From Duganella sp. OV510 (GTDB lineage Bacteria; Pseudomonadota; Gammaproteobacteria; Burkholderiales; Burkholderiaceae_D), in NCBI RefSeq assembly GCF_900100205.1, contig NZ_FNEQ01000010.1, positions 62,001-126,000 of the forward strand: a stretch of 64,000 nt of DNA. The letters are read 5' to 3'. Below the pieces are notes generated by a model. It ran no database searches, was not told the DNA's origin, and worked only from the letters and a program-made list of their open reading frames with translations. Positions 16,323 through 25,837 of the stretch are shown here, in pieces (within the stretch, counting starts at the first letter, position 1; every line of letters begins with the position of its first letter). The position numbers and the translations under genes were made by a program.

Positions 16323-17471
16323 ATGACCGAACTGCAGGCATCGCTGAAAAGCGGCGGCAAGTTGTCGCTGAACTGGACTTATCTGAATGCGATTGCCAAC
16401 GGCGTCTCGGCGATCGACCTGGGCGCGCTGGCACTGCGCAATCTGCACGATGCGCGGCAGTTCGCGCGCGAATACGGTTTCGACCTCGACCAGCCCGCCA
16501 CGCCGGCGCTGCTGCGCCGCGCGCACCAGGAGGCGGTCGCGTTCATCCGCTGCACCTTCCTGACGCCGCAGCAGGCCGGACTGATCCCGCCCGAGGTGGC
16601 CGAGCCGGACGACTTGCTGCAATTACTGCTCTATGCGTCGCAACGCGGAAACCTGGTTGACGCCCGCCGCATGTGGGCCTGTGCAGTGCTGAAGGTGATG
16701 CACGGGATTTTCTACATCGACAACAACCTCAAGCTGCGGCATTTCCACGCGATCCGCGCCCAGGTGTTCGGCACGCTGGACGAAGTGATACGCCAGGACG
16801 GCGAACGCCATTTCCTGACCGACGGCGAAGTCTGCCTGCCGCTGCTGCATTACGACCGCAAGGACAACAAGGGCCGCAACAGCATCCTGCTCAAGCTGCT
16901 GCAAAAGGCGGCCTACCTGGCGGCCGACATCTTTGACCATCTCGGCGTGCGGCTGGTGTTTGCCACCCGCTGCGAATGTCTGCTGGCCCTGCGCACCTTG
17001 CAGCGCGCACACCTGCTGTCGGTCACCAATGTGGATGCCGAGCGTACCCGCAACACCCTGCTCGATCTGGACGCCGCCAAACAGATTTTTTGCAAGTACC
17101 GCGCGCAGCTGGAACACAGCAAGGACTATCCGCTGGACCTGCTGCGGCAGATGGACGCCGAGCTGGCCGACATCGCCCAGCCGCAGACGCGCTGCGACAA
17201 TCCGCACAGTGGCAACGGCTTCAACAGCATGCAGGTGACGGTGCGCAAGATGATCCACGTGCAGCAGCTGGATGCGGCGCCTGAGCAGGACTACGATGTC
17301 GGCTTTTTCTTCGAGTACGAGATCCAGCTGATGGACGAGGCCAGCTACCAGCGCAGCCTGAGCGGGCCGGCCAGCCATGAGGCCTACAAGCAGCGCCAGG
17401 TCGATACCGCGCGCACGCGCGTGTTCGGCCGCGACCTGCTACGCTGGATCGCGCAGCAGCCGGCTGCCTGA
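16323..17471 (+). CDS. Uncharacterised protein, TIGR04552/TIGR04562-like
   Basis: Soluble cytoplasmic-looking protein of 382 residues with no signal peptide or membrane segment. The ATG at 16323 is preceded by GGAGGAG. It resembles the uncharacterised TIGR04552/TIGR04562 family by overall composition and stretches such as WTYLNAIANGV and FYIDNNLKLRHFHAIRAQVF, but I assign this from memory only. The sequence is mainly helical and rich in Arg, His and Asp. It is transcribed divergently from the STAS operon. The neighbouring downstream genes encode exported proteins, so a shared function is not evident. Confidence 0.55.
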   Translation: MTELQASLKSGGKLSLNWTYLNAIANGVSAIDLGALALRNLHDARQFAREYGFDLDQPATPALLRRAHQEAVAFIRCTFLTPQQAGLIPPEVAEPDDLLQLLLYASQRGNLVDARRMWACAVLKVMHGIFYIDNNLKLRHFHAIRAQVFGTLDEVIRQDGERHFLTDGEVCLPLLHYDRKDNKGRNSILLKLLQKAAYLAADIFDHLGVRLVFATRCECLLALRTLQRAHLLSVTNVDAERTRNTLLDLDAAKQIFCKYRAQLEHSKDYPLDLLRQMDAELADIAQPQTRCDNPHSGNGFNSMQVTVRKMIHVQQLDAAPEQDYDVGFFFEYEIQLMDEASYQRSLSGPASHEAYKQRQVDTARTRVFGRDLLRWIAQQPAA

Positions 17472-17527
17472 GCCGGCCCCGCCGAACAGTGCGCCGCCGG
17501 GCTCGGCGATGCTTTACGCTTGCCCGC

Positions 17528-18523
17528 ATGCGCACATTGATTTTCTTCACTGCGGCGCTGCTGCTGACAGCTGGCGCTGCGGCGCAGAACGCGCCCAGCG
17601 TCACGGTGGCGGCGACCCGCGATCCTGTCGATAAATCCTACCGCAAGATGCTGGCGGGCATGGATATCTTCGAGCGTCATCATGCGCTGGCGCCACACGC
17701 CAGCCTACGATTCCAGCTGTTGCCGCGCCTGCCCACTACGCAGCTGGATGGCATCACGCTGCGCGTCGCCGGCGATAGCGTTTCGCTGCCGGTAAAGGTC
17801 GCGCCCGACCACACGTTCACACTGGAACGCAACGCCCAGGCCGCCAGGGAAGACGCTGCCCTGATCGCCAGCCGCAAGACCAGCACCCTGACCTGGCGCG
17901 CGCAGGTACGCAGCCCGAACGTGCCGGAGGGCATGCGCCGGCTAGGCGATTTGCGGCTTGAATGCATGGTGGGTGTCGAAGCCGGCCTGCTGTCCAACAA
18001 CGCGCAGATGTTCGCCTGGCTGGGCGAACTGTTCACCAGCCCGGCGCGCGTCTGCGGCCTGGCGGATGGCAACTACCTGTTCTTTGCCGATCGCCCTGTC
18101 TACGCGGTGACGCTGCGTGACGGCAAGCGCCGCGCCACGCTGCCCATGAGCGCGCTGTACGCCGGCGGTACGCAAACGCCCGCCACGCTGCCCTATTGCG
18201 ACTGCCAGGTGCTGCTCGACCGCAGCTACTACGCGCCAATCTGGGACCGCAGCTGGTCCGACGACACCCTGCTGGCCTTCGACGATATGGACAGCCCGCC
18301 CGGCCCGGACGACAGCCCCGTCGCCGACGACTACCGCACCACGGCGCGAATGCAAGCGCGCCTCGGCCCGGCAAAAGTAGTAAGCTTCGACAGCGGCTAC
18401 CAGATGTGGCGCTACACTTACCCTGCCAGCGGCGATGCGCCACCGGCCGAATTCACCATCCTGTTCGGTCCGGACGGCGTGGCGCGCAAGGCAAGACTAC
18501 AGGAACCTGTGAAGACACCATGA
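17528..18523 (+). CDS. Exported protein of unknown function
   Basis: Unrecognised protein of 331 residues. The ATG at 17528 gives a clean signal peptide (MRTLIFFTAALLLTAGAAAQ). An upstream extension to 17489 lacks one. The mature part is soluble with a mixed beta/alpha composition, a YCDCQ cysteine pair near residue 222, and an acidic Asp/Pro-rich loop near 255-275. The stop overlaps the next gene's ATG as ATGA, so it is co-translated with a lipoprotein. The two may work together in the envelope. No catalytic motif was recognised. Confidence 0.65.
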   Translation: MRTLIFFTAALLLTAGAAAQNAPSVTVAATRDPVDKSYRKMLAGMDIFERHHALAPHASLRFQLLPRLPTTQLDGITLRVAGDSVSLPVKVAPDHTFTLERNAQAAREDAALIASRKTSTLTWRAQVRSPNVPEGMRRLGDLRLECMVGVEAGLLSNNAQMFAWLGELFTSPARVCGLADGNYLFFADRPVYAVTLRDGKRRATLPMSALYAGGTQTPATLPYCDCQVLLDRSYYAPIWDRSWSDDTLLAFDDMDSPPGPDDSPVADDYRTTARMQARLGPAKVVSFDSGYQMWRYTYPASGDAPPAEFTILFGPDGVARKARLQEPVKTP

Positions 18524-18945
18524 ACAACATTCCCCACTCCCTGCGGCTGGCAGCGGCCAGCCTGCTGATCCTCACCGCCTGCGCCGGCGCGCGCTCACCG
18601 GCGCCCGAAGCGGAAAGCCCGGTGGTCGCGCTGTGGCAGCAGATCAAATCCGCCAACGCCGACCTGCAATGCGACAACAGCAGCCAGTGCCACAGCATCG
18701 GCATCGGCGCCAAGGCCTGCGGCGGCCCGGAAAACTACCTCGCCTGGTCGAGCAAGAACAGCGATGGCGCACAACTCAAGGCACTGGTGGCGCAACACTC
18801 CGCCGCGCGCCGCGAGGACGACCAGCGCAAGGGCATGATGTCCACCTGCAGCGTGGTCAGCGATCCCGGCGCCAGCTGCCGCGCCGGCGTTTGCACACTG
18901 AACCCGCAGTCGGCCGTCAATCCCGGCCAGCCGACCAGCAAATAA
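18520..18945 (+). CDS. Small Cys-rich lipoprotein
   Basis: Predicted lipoprotein of 141 residues. The hydrophobic leader ends in the lipobox LTAC with Cys21 as the lipidation site. The mature part has six further cysteines, enough for three disulfides, including QC, HS-flanked QC, AC, TC, SC and VC positions. The start overlaps the preceding exported protein gene by 4 bases. No family was recognised. A compact disulfide-stabilised domain facing the periplasm or surface is likely. Confidence 0.65.
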   Translation: MNNIPHSLRLAAASLLILTACAGARSPAPEAESPVVALWQQIKSANADLQCDNSSQCHSIGIGAKACGGPENYLAWSSKNSDGAQLKALVAQHSAARREDDQRKGMMSTCSVVSDPGASCRAGVCTLNPQSAVNPGQPTSK

Positions 18946-18973
18946 AAAACCCGCGGCGTACTGCCCGCGGGTT
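18944..18973 (-). terminator. Rho-independent terminator of the S8 protease operon
   Basis: A 9-bp perfect stem (18948-18956 with 18965-18973, CCGCGG core) with a 7-base loop, followed on the minus strand by six T residues. It lies just after the S8 peptidase stop. It may also slow transcription arriving from the plus-strand lipoprotein gene. Confidence 0.85.
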
Positions 18974-18992
18974 CAGCACGAGATGCCAGAAA

Positions 18993-21900
18993 TCAGAACG
19001 CCAGCGCTTCTTTCGTGCGGGCGTTCTGGAACAACGGCAGCGGATCGGTGGTGTCGACATCCACTACGGTCGTCCCCTGGCGCACGCCGCCCAGCAGGAA
19101 GTTGACCGCGCCGACGTAGCGCTTGCCTACCGGCAGGCCGGACCAGCTCAAGCCGACGCTGGCGGTGCCGCCCACGGTGGCCGAGCTAGGCAGGTTGACC
19201 TTGAAGTTGCCGCCGGTCGACGTCGGCTGCACCAGCCAGCTCGACAGCTTGTAGGTCGAGGCGCCACCCACTGGCGCATAGCCCACTACGCACACCTTGT
19301 ACTCGCCGGCCGCTGGATTCAGCAGTTGCACCGACTCGTTCGACGTGGCGTTGCCGCTGCTGGCCACGATGGTGGTGCCGCGTGCGACAACCAGATCCAG
19401 GTCGTCACCGCCGTTGCCGGTGGTTTCGGCGTCATACAACGAGAAGCGCGCCGCGATGGTGCCGGCCGGAATGCTGACCGTGTGCACATTCACGCCAGCC
19501 GCACCGCCCGCCGCGCACTGCGCGTTGGCGGTCGACAGGTTGGTGCCCTGCACGACGGTGCGCGATTCCTGGCTTGCAGGGATCAGGCCGCCCTTGGCCG
19601 CGCTCATGGCGCCGGCAAAGCCGGTGCCCAGCGTGACGACCTTGCTGCCGGTGGTTGCTTCGCTATAGACGCCAGCTGGCGCCGCCAGCGCGCTGCCGCG
19701 CAGGGTCAACGGGCTGCGCACGGTGTGCACGCCATCGCTCCACACCAGCTTGCCATACACCCAGGTGTCGACCGGGGCATCAGTGCGGGTGACCTTGACC
19801 GTGAAGCTGGCCTTCTGGCCCGGCGCCAGCACCAGTTGCGACGGCGTCACCAGCACCGCGTAGCCTGGCATGGTGGCGCTGGCGTTGTAGGTCGCCGCGC
19901 TGGCGCCCACGTTGGTGACGGTGCGGGTGATCGTCGCCGAACCCAGTACGTTGCTGATGGTCAGCGACGCCAGGTTCAGGTTCTGCGCGGCAATCGCGCC
20001 GCCGTACGACACGCACTGTGCAGGCGTGTAGATCAGGCCCTGGCCGCACAGGAAGCGCGCGTACTCGACCGGTGCGATGTCATACACCAGCCCCGGATCG
20101 GCCGCCGAGGTCGGCGCGACGTGGCCGGCGCCCTGGCCCCATGGCAGCGTGCCGGTGTTTTTCGCCGTGGCGTCCCAGGCTACGCCGGTGGTCAGGCCAT
20201 CGGTGAAGGTATCGAAGGCGGTGGTCATCAGCGCCGACTTGATGGCCGCCGGCGTCCAGTCCGGATGGCGCTGTTTCAGCAGCGCAGCGATGCCGGCCAC
20301 ATGCGGCGAGGCCATCGACGTGCCAGTCTTGAAGCCCCACTCCGCCACCGGCGATGCGCCGCTGACGGCCAGCGCATCGCGCTGCTCGCGGGTCAGGTCG
20401 GCCGTGATGGCGGCCAGGATGTCGGTGCCGGGCGCGGTCAGGTCCGGTTTCAGGATGCTGGCGTTGGCCACGTTCGGGCCGCGCGACGAGGAACCGTTCA
20501 TGATCGGCGCCTTGACGGTCGGGTCGAAGGTAGCGTGCACATTGCCCAGCGCGCTGTTGGCCGAAGCCGGTGCGGCGGCGACGTAGTCCTTGACCTTCTT
20601 GCCCTCTTCCTTGGTGATGTGGACGGTCGACAGCACGTGGCCCTGGTTGATGATGGTGGCCGCGCCGCCTTCAACGTTGGCGATGATCACGCCCACCGCG
20701 CCGGCCGTCTTGGCGTTGGCGCTCTTGTTGACCAGCACGTTGTCGCCACGGTCGCAAACCAGCACCTTGCCGTTGACTTTGGCCGGGTCCAGCAACGCCG
20801 CCATGCCGTCGGTGCCACCGAAGCAACGCGCCAGCTGCACTGCATTCGCACCGGCAAGGCCGGCGTCCTTGGCCAGGATCAGCGGCGCCGCTGGCGTATT
20901 GGCGTTGCTCGACGCACCGGTGACGGTAACACCGTTGCCGAGAATGGCGTCGCCCACATAGATGCGGTCATGGGTCGAGTTGCCCACCGTGGTCAGCCAA
21001 GGGCTGATGTGCGATACCGGCGCTGGCGCGGTGGCTGTCGGTCCCGAGTTGCCTCCCGACGCCGCCACAAACACGCCAGCCGCCGCCGCGCCCAGGAAGG
21101 CTTGCTCGCCGGCTTCGCTGAAGCTGCCGCCACCGGCGTTAGGGCCGATCGAATAGTTGATGACATTGACGCCGTCCTTCACCGCCTGGTTGATGGCGGC
21201 CACGCTGCTCGCGGTCGAGCAACCATTCTTGCCGGTCGCGCCATCGGTCCAGCAGACCTTGTAGGCGGCGATGCGGGCACGCGGCGCGATGCCGGAGATC
21301 TTGCCCATATTGACGCCGTTGATGCTCACCGGCACGCCATTGTTGCCGCCGGCGGTGCTGGAGGTGTGGCTGCCATGGCCGCCCTCGCCTTCGGTGCCAC
21401 CGACCGAGTCGCGCGCCGAGTTGAATTCGGTCCAGTGCAGCGCCTGGGTGGCCGGCTTGTAATAGCGTGCGCCGATCAGCTTGTTGTTGCAGTTGGCGAC
21501 GCTGAAGCCTTCGCCGCTGTCGCAATTGCCTTTCCAGCTGGCCGGCGGCGCGCCATAGACCAGCTTCGAGCCGGTATGGCTTGGGTTGCCGGCGTCGTCC
21601 TCGCGGTCGGCGTAGCTGTTGTTTTCCGGCCAGATCCCGCCATCGACGATGCCGATGATGATGTCTTCACCCGAACTGCCCTTGCCGCCCAGCTGTTCCC
21701 ACAGGCCGCCGGCCTTGTCCAGGCCGAGGAAGCTTGGCGTGTAGCTGGTGTCCAGTTGCAGGATGTTGTCGGCGGTGATGGCGGCGACACCGCTGTGCTT
21801 CTTCAGCGCGCGCACTTCATCGTCGGTCAGCAGCGCCGAAAATCCGTTGAACACGACATCGTATTTGTTGGTAATCTCGGCGCCGGTGACGGTGCTGATC

Positions 21901-22142
21901 ACATCGTTCTGTTTGGTCTCAAGATAGCTGATGTAAGCCTGCACGTCGGCTGCGTCAACATTCAGGCGCTGGCCCTGTGCCGGCATGGTGGCGGCCAGGC
22001 CGGCGACCTGGCCGGTGTAGGTGGCGGCTGGCTTGTCGACCAGCTGCACGATGTAGGAACGGCGCGCTTCATCAGCGTGCACGGTGCTGGCCAGTGCCGA
22101 CATCATCAGCAGCACGGCGGTGGAAATCGGGCGAAGTTTCAT
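18993..22142 (-). CDS. Secreted subtilisin-like serine protease (S8)
   Basis: Large exported subtilase of 1049 residues. Order: signal peptide (1-23), I9 inhibitor-type propeptide (about 29-125), and a peptidase S8 domain with catalytic Asp167 (IVDGG), His256 (HGSHT), oxyanion Asn365 and Ser609 (GTSMASPHVAG). A PA domain is inserted near 425-505. A fibronectin-type-III-like domain (about 700-800) and a C-terminal prepeptidase-C-like beta domain (about 860-960) follow. It would degrade extracellular protein. It follows the PEP-CTERM gene by 15 bases and ends at a strong terminator. All catalytic residues are intact. Confidence 0.92.
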   Translation of the reverse strand: MKLRPISTAVLLMMSALASTVHADEARRSYIVQLVDKPAATYTGQVAGLAATMPAQGQRLNVDAADVQAYISYLETKQNDVISTVTGAEITNKYDVVFNGFSALLTDDEVRALKKHSGVAAITADNILQLDTSYTPSFLGLDKAGGLWEQLGGKGSSGEDIIIGIVDGGIWPENNSYADREDDAGNPSHTGSKLVYGAPPASWKGNCDSGEGFSVANCNNKLIGARYYKPATQALHWTEFNSARDSVGGTEGEGGHGSHTSSTAGGNNGVPVSINGVNMGKISGIAPRARIAAYKVCWTDGATGKNGCSTASSVAAINQAVKDGVNVINYSIGPNAGGGSFSEAGEQAFLGAAAAGVFVAASGGNSGPTATAPAPVSHISPWLTTVGNSTHDRIYVGDAILGNGVTVTGASSNANTPAAPLILAKDAGLAGANAVQLARCFGGTDGMAALLDPAKVNGKVLVCDRGDNVLVNKSANAKTAGAVGVIIANVEGGAATIINQGHVLSTVHITKEEGKKVKDYVAAAPASANSALGNVHATFDPTVKAPIMNGSSSRGPNVANASILKPDLTAPGTDILAAITADLTREQRDALAVSGASPVAEWGFKTGTSMASPHVAGIAALLKQRHPDWTPAAIKSALMTTAFDTFTDGLTTGVAWDATAKNTGTLPWGQGAGHVAPTSAADPGLVYDIAPVEYARFLCGQGLIYTPAQCVSYGGAIAAQNLNLASLTISNVLGSATITRTVTNVGASAATYNASATMPGYAVLVTPSQLVLAPGQKASFTVKVTRTDAPVDTWVYGKLVWSDGVHTVRSPLTLRGSALAAPAGVYSEATTGSKVVTLGTGFAGAMSAAKGGLIPASQESRTVVQGTNLSTANAQCAAGGAAGVNVHTVSIPAGTIAARFSLYDAETTGNGGDDLDLVVARGTTIVASSGNATSNESVQLLNPAAGEYKVCVVGYAPVGGASTYKLSSWLVQPTSTGGNFKVNLPSSATVGGTASVGLSWSGLPVGKRYVGAVNFLLGGVRQGTTVVDVDTTDPLPLFQNARTKEALAF

Positions 22143-22157
22143 GTGTGTGTCCCCTGC

Positions 22158-22877
22158 TTAGACGTTGTTCTGTTTTTTTGCGCGACGGCGTGCGACCAGG
22201 CCGATCGCCGCCAGGCCCAGGCCCATCATGGCGTAGGTTTCCGGCTCCGGCACAGCGGCCAGCACCAGGTTGTCCAGCGTGAACTGGGCCTGGTTGCCGG
22301 CAGGGCTGATGCAAGCGGTGTCAGCAAACAGGCAGGAGCTGATGGTGACATTGCTGAACAGCGTGTTGCCGAACTGCGAATACAGGTTGGCGCTGACGAA
22401 TGGCGAGCTGCCGCCAACCAGCGCAGGGAAATCGAAGGTCGCCTGCACGCTGCCGCCGCCGACGGTGGTGCCGGTCACGGTCAGCTGGCCATAGGAGTAG
22501 CCCGGCAAGCCGCCAACCGGCGCCAGGAAGGCGTAGTCCAGCGACGACAGGCGGAAGGACTGATGGTCTTCGCGCGACACTTTCAGGCCGCCGTCATTGA
22601 CGCCCATGTAGAAGTAGCTGCTGTTGCCGCTTGGGCAGGATGCGATCTCGCACAGGAAAGGATCGAGGCCGTTGCCGATGCCGCCGGCAAAGCCGGTGCC
22701 GCCAGGCACGGCCGGCGTGTCGATCACTTCCAGCATGTAGCCGGCTTCGGTAAAGGTTTCAGTGCCATTGAAGGTCGTTGAGCCGATCGATTCAAAATTG
22801 ATCGTGTCGGCCATGGCTGGCGCGGCGCTCATCAGCGCCAGCGCGCCAACTGCGGCGAATTGCATCAAATGTTTCAT
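22158..22877 (-). CDS. PEP-CTERM sorting-domain protein
   Basis: Exported protein of 239 residues. Signal peptide (1-23), a beta-rich mature region, and a C-terminal PEP-CTERM signal: VPEPETYAMM, a hydrophobic helix, then the basic end RRRAKK. Such proteins are cleaved and processed by an EpsH-type exosortase and usually belong to the extracellular matrix or floc. No exosortase is in this window. It is the first gene of an operon with the S8 protease. The cysteines CEIASC and CLFADTAC could form disulfides. Confidence 0.87.
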   Translation of the reverse strand: MKHLMQFAAVGALALMSAAPAMADTINFESIGSTTFNGTETFTEAGYMLEVIDTPAVPGGTGFAGGIGNGLDPFLCEIASCPSGNSSYFYMGVNDGGLKVSREDHQSFRLSSLDYAFLAPVGGLPGYSYGQLTVTGTTVGGGSVQATFDFPALVGGSSPFVSANLYSQFGNTLFSNVTISSCLFADTACISPAGNQAQFTLDNLVLAAVPEPETYAMMGLGLAAIGLVARRRAKKQNNV

Positions 22878-23142
22878 TTAGCTGCCTTGTGGTGAAGGGA
22901 TGGAGCCATGGCCGGCCGGGTCGATTTGCCCGAATCAGCCTGTTTGCACTTTTTTTAAAAAGTAACAATCAATATACGCAACAACCCGTTACACAAGTAA
23001 CGAAACAGTAACATTTATTATTTATTTATCTTTCATAGAAACTAAATAAAATATTGCTATCACTATGAAATTGAGGTCATCATCGTGTCACAAATTTGTG
23101 CTGCAATGAACTTATTTTCGTTGTAATCGCGCAAATTTTGTA
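22878..23142. other. AT-rich intergenic region upstream of the PEP-CTERM operon
   Basis: The 320-base gap between the PEP-CTERM gene and the M1 peptidase holds no gene. Its middle is strikingly AT-rich. It contains AGTAAC three times (22961-22966, 22996-23001, 23007-23012) and a perfect inverted repeat CGTTAC-ACAA-GTAACG at 22987-23002. These are candidate regulator sites for the PEP-CTERM/S8 operon. The right end is the terminator of the M1 gene. No convincing sigma54 promoter was found. Confidence 0.4.
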
Positions 23143-23170
23143 TAAAAAAAGCCAGCCGCAAGGGCTGGCT
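23143..23170 (-). terminator. Rho-independent terminator of the S9-M1 peptidase operon
   Basis: Stem AGCCAGCC/GGCTGGCT (23150-23157 with 23163-23170), a 5-base loop, then a run of T residues on the minus strand. It lies 27 bases after the M1 stop. Confidence 0.88.
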
Positions 23171-23197
23171 TGTCGTGCGCAAAGAAAGCGCCAATGA

Positions 23198-25825
23198 TTA
23201 TTTCGTCATTGCTTTCTTGATGGCAACGCAGCGCTCATCTTCCTGTTTTGTTACCAACAGGGAACGACGAGTGCCGGTCGACAAATTCGGCAATTTAACA
23301 ATTGCCGCGTCCAGGCGCGCCACACTGGCTGGCGTGCAAGCGGCCGGGATGTGGGTAGCCGCGTAGGCGCGCATGTAGACCGGGCCGGCGGCCTGATCGA
23401 CCTCACCCAGCGTCGCCAGGCGTTGCGGCGCACTTTGCTCGTTCAGCGCGCCCTGCTCCGGCGGAAATATGCTGCCCATGGCGGTGCGTACTTTCGAGAA
23501 CGGCAGCGTGGTCTTCAGGTCGGCGATGGTGGCGGCCCACTCGGCCTTCACCTTGGCGTCCGGACGGCTGACGGCGGCGGCGATTGCCGCTTGCTGGCCG
23601 CTGTCCGACTTGTCGCGTTGCTGCTCGGCTGCCAGCAGCGCATCGCTGCCCGGATAGGCGTAGCGGTTCAGGCGCTTGATGATGTCCCAGCGCACATCCT
23701 GGCTGACATTCAGGCCCGGCACCACCAGCTTGCCGTCGAGGATGGCGGCCAGCTGCTTCAGCGCGGCCGGGCTGCTGGCGACGTTGATGTAGGTGGAGAA
23801 CCAGCGGCGCTGGAAGTTCTTGTCGGTGGCGGCCTTGGTGGCGTTAAACGACATCTGCTCCAGTTGCGCGGTGACCTTGGTGTTGTAGGCCGACGGTCCC
23901 ATCAGGTTCAGATACGCCACCGATGCCTGCAGCTTCTCGACGACATCGCCCAGCAGCGTGTAGTCCTTCTCGGCCGGCGCGTTGGCCAGTGCGGTCGTCA
24001 GGAACGCGTTGAGCGGCAGCTGGGCCGAGCGCACGCCATCCCACAAGCTCTGCCATAACATCGAGCGCAGCAGCGGATCTTCCACCTTGCTCAGGCTGGA
24101 TTGCGCGGTGGCGAAGGATTTCTTGTCCAGCTGCACCTGCACAAAGCCCCAGTCCTGATAGTTCGGATAGACCAGTGCCGGGCAAGCGGCGCCCTTCAGC
24201 TCAGGCACGGCGGTCGCCGCGCCCTGATAGGTGACAGCGACGTTCTTGCTCAGCGTCAGCCCTTGCGCGCCCAGCTGGAACAGGCCTACTTGCACGCGCT
24301 GTTCGCGCAGCGTCGGCAGTTCCTTGCCTGGTGCGCTCTGGCGCAAGGTGAACGAACTGATCTTGCCGCCAGCGCAGCTGTAATCGGCGGCAATGGTGTT
24401 GACGCCTGCTTCGTACAGCCACTCTTTGGTCCAGCCGCTCAGGTCGCGGTTGGCCGCTTCGCCCAGGCTGCCGATGAAATTGTCCAGCGTGGCGTTCTGG
24501 TACTGGTACTTGACCAGGTAGTTGTGCACGCCTTTGCGGAACACTTCCTCGCCCAGCAGGTGACGCAGCTGTTTCAGCGTCGATGCGCCTTTCGAGTAGG
24601 TGATGGCGTCGATGTTGTCGAAGGCATTGGCGGTCGACGGCACCGGCGTTTCGATCGCGTGCGTGGTCACGCGCTGATCCTGCGTGTAGGCGGCCTGCTT
24701 GCCGCCCGAGTAGAAGCTCTGCCAGGCGTTGCTGAACTCGGTCGCTTCAGCGGTCGCCAGCGTGCCCATGAAGGACGCGAAGCTTTCGTTCAGCCACAGG
24801 CCGTTCCACCACTTCATCGTGACCAGGTCGCCAAACCACTGGTGCGCCATCTCGTGCATGATGACGCTGGCCAGCGATTGCTTCTGCGCAGCGGTCATTT
24901 CTTCCTTGTGCAGGAAGCGGCCTTCGGCAAAGGTGATGGCGGCGGCGTTTTCCATGGCGCCGTACAGGAAGTCCGGCACCAGCAGCTGGTCGTACTTCTC
25001 GAACTGGTAAGGGATGCCGAAGTAGTTATCGAAGAAGCCCAGGCCCTGCCTGGTGTACTTGAACCAGTCCTGCGGCGATACCTGCGCAGCCACCGACTGG
25101 CGCGCGAACAGGCGCATCGGGTACTTGCCGCTGTTGTCTTCCCAGACCTTGTACGGGCCGGCGTGCATCGAGAAGTTGTACGGGCTCAGTTTCTTCGAGC
25201 GCGGGAAGGTCCACTTCTTGCCGCCGTCGACATCCTGCACGCCGCTTTCGCGCATGGTGGACGAGACGACCCAGTCGGCCGGCGTGGTGACGGTGACCTG
25301 GTAGGTGCCCTTCAGGTCAGGCTGGTCGAACACCGGGAACATCTGGTGCGCGGCGGCTGGCTCGAAGTGCGAGTAGGTATAGACGCGGCCATCCACCGGA
25401 TCGACCATGCGGTGCAGGCCTTCGCCGTTGGTGCTGTGCAGGCGGCTGTAGGCGATGGTGACGGTGTTGCGGCCGGCCTTCAGGTCCGACGCGGCCAGCG
25501 TGATAAACCACTGATTGTATTGCGGCGTGACGGTTTTGCCGTTGACGGTGAGGCTGGCAATGGTGGCCTTGTCCAGGTCGATGGTCAGCGCCTGCGAGGC
25601 GTCGTTCAGATCGAAGCTTAGCGTGGTGGTGCCGCTGAAGGTTTCCTTGCCGGTCAGGGCAAATTCCAGTGTGTAGTCGACATTGCTGACGCGCGCCGAA
25701 CGGGCGGCGGCATCGGCTTGCGACAGGAAGGCGTTGTCGGCGCGCGGCGCTGGCGCTGAGTCAGCAGCGTGCGCGACGCCGCCAAAGGCCAGCGCAACCG
25801 CGCCGGCGATCAGATACTTCTTCAT
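23198..25825 (-). CDS. M1-family zinc aminopeptidase
   Basis: Exported aminopeptidase N/ERAP1-like enzyme of 875 residues that removes N-terminal amino acids from peptides. Signal peptide (1-21), N-terminal beta domain, and a catalytic domain with the substrate-anchoring GAMEN motif (289-293) and zinc site HEMAH (324-328) plus Glu347. The C-terminal ERAP1-like helical domain fills the last 350 residues. It lies 12 bases downstream of the S9 peptidase gene and ends at a strong terminator, so the two form one operon. The combination suggests stepwise breakdown of peptides in the periplasm or outside. Confidence 0.93.
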   Translation of the reverse strand: MKKYLIAGAVALAFGGVAHAADSAPAPRADNAFLSQADAAARSARVSNVDYTLEFALTGKETFSGTTTLSFDLNDASQALTIDLDKATIASLTVNGKTVTPQYNQWFITLAASDLKAGRNTVTIAYSRLHSTNGEGLHRMVDPVDGRVYTYSHFEPAAAHQMFPVFDQPDLKGTYQVTVTTPADWVVSSTMRESGVQDVDGGKKWTFPRSKKLSPYNFSMHAGPYKVWEDNSGKYPMRLFARQSVAAQVSPQDWFKYTRQGLGFFDNYFGIPYQFEKYDQLLVPDFLYGAMENAAAITFAEGRFLHKEEMTAAQKQSLASVIMHEMAHQWFGDLVTMKWWNGLWLNESFASFMGTLATAEATEFSNAWQSFYSGGKQAAYTQDQRVTTHAIETPVPSTANAFDNIDAITYSKGASTLKQLRHLLGEEVFRKGVHNYLVKYQYQNATLDNFIGSLGEAANRDLSGWTKEWLYEAGVNTIAADYSCAGGKISSFTLRQSAPGKELPTLREQRVQVGLFQLGAQGLTLSKNVAVTYQGAATAVPELKGAACPALVYPNYQDWGFVQVQLDKKSFATAQSSLSKVEDPLLRSMLWQSLWDGVRSAQLPLNAFLTTALANAPAEKDYTLLGDVVEKLQASVAYLNLMGPSAYNTKVTAQLEQMSFNATKAATDKNFQRRWFSTYINVASSPAALKQLAAILDGKLVVPGLNVSQDVRWDIIKRLNRYAYPGSDALLAAEQQRDKSDSGQQAAIAAAVSRPDAKVKAEWAATIADLKTTLPFSKVRTAMGSIFPPEQGALNEQSAPQRLATLGEVDQAAGPVYMRAYAATHIPAACTPASVARLDAAIVKLPNLSTGTRRSLLVTKQEDERCVAIKKAMTK

Positions 25826-25837
25826 TGTGTAGTCCCT

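Noticed and set aside
18633..22781. Very long open frame on the plus strand (about 1380 codons)
   Set aside because: It lies antisense to the S8 protease and PEP-CTERM genes, is Arg/Gln/Gly/His-rich with no domain, and arises from the codon bias of GC-rich genes.
22878..22990. Sigma54 (-24/-12) promoter for the PEP-CTERM gene
   Set aside because: Searched because some PEP-CTERM genes use sigma54. No GG-N10-GC element of acceptable quality was seen.
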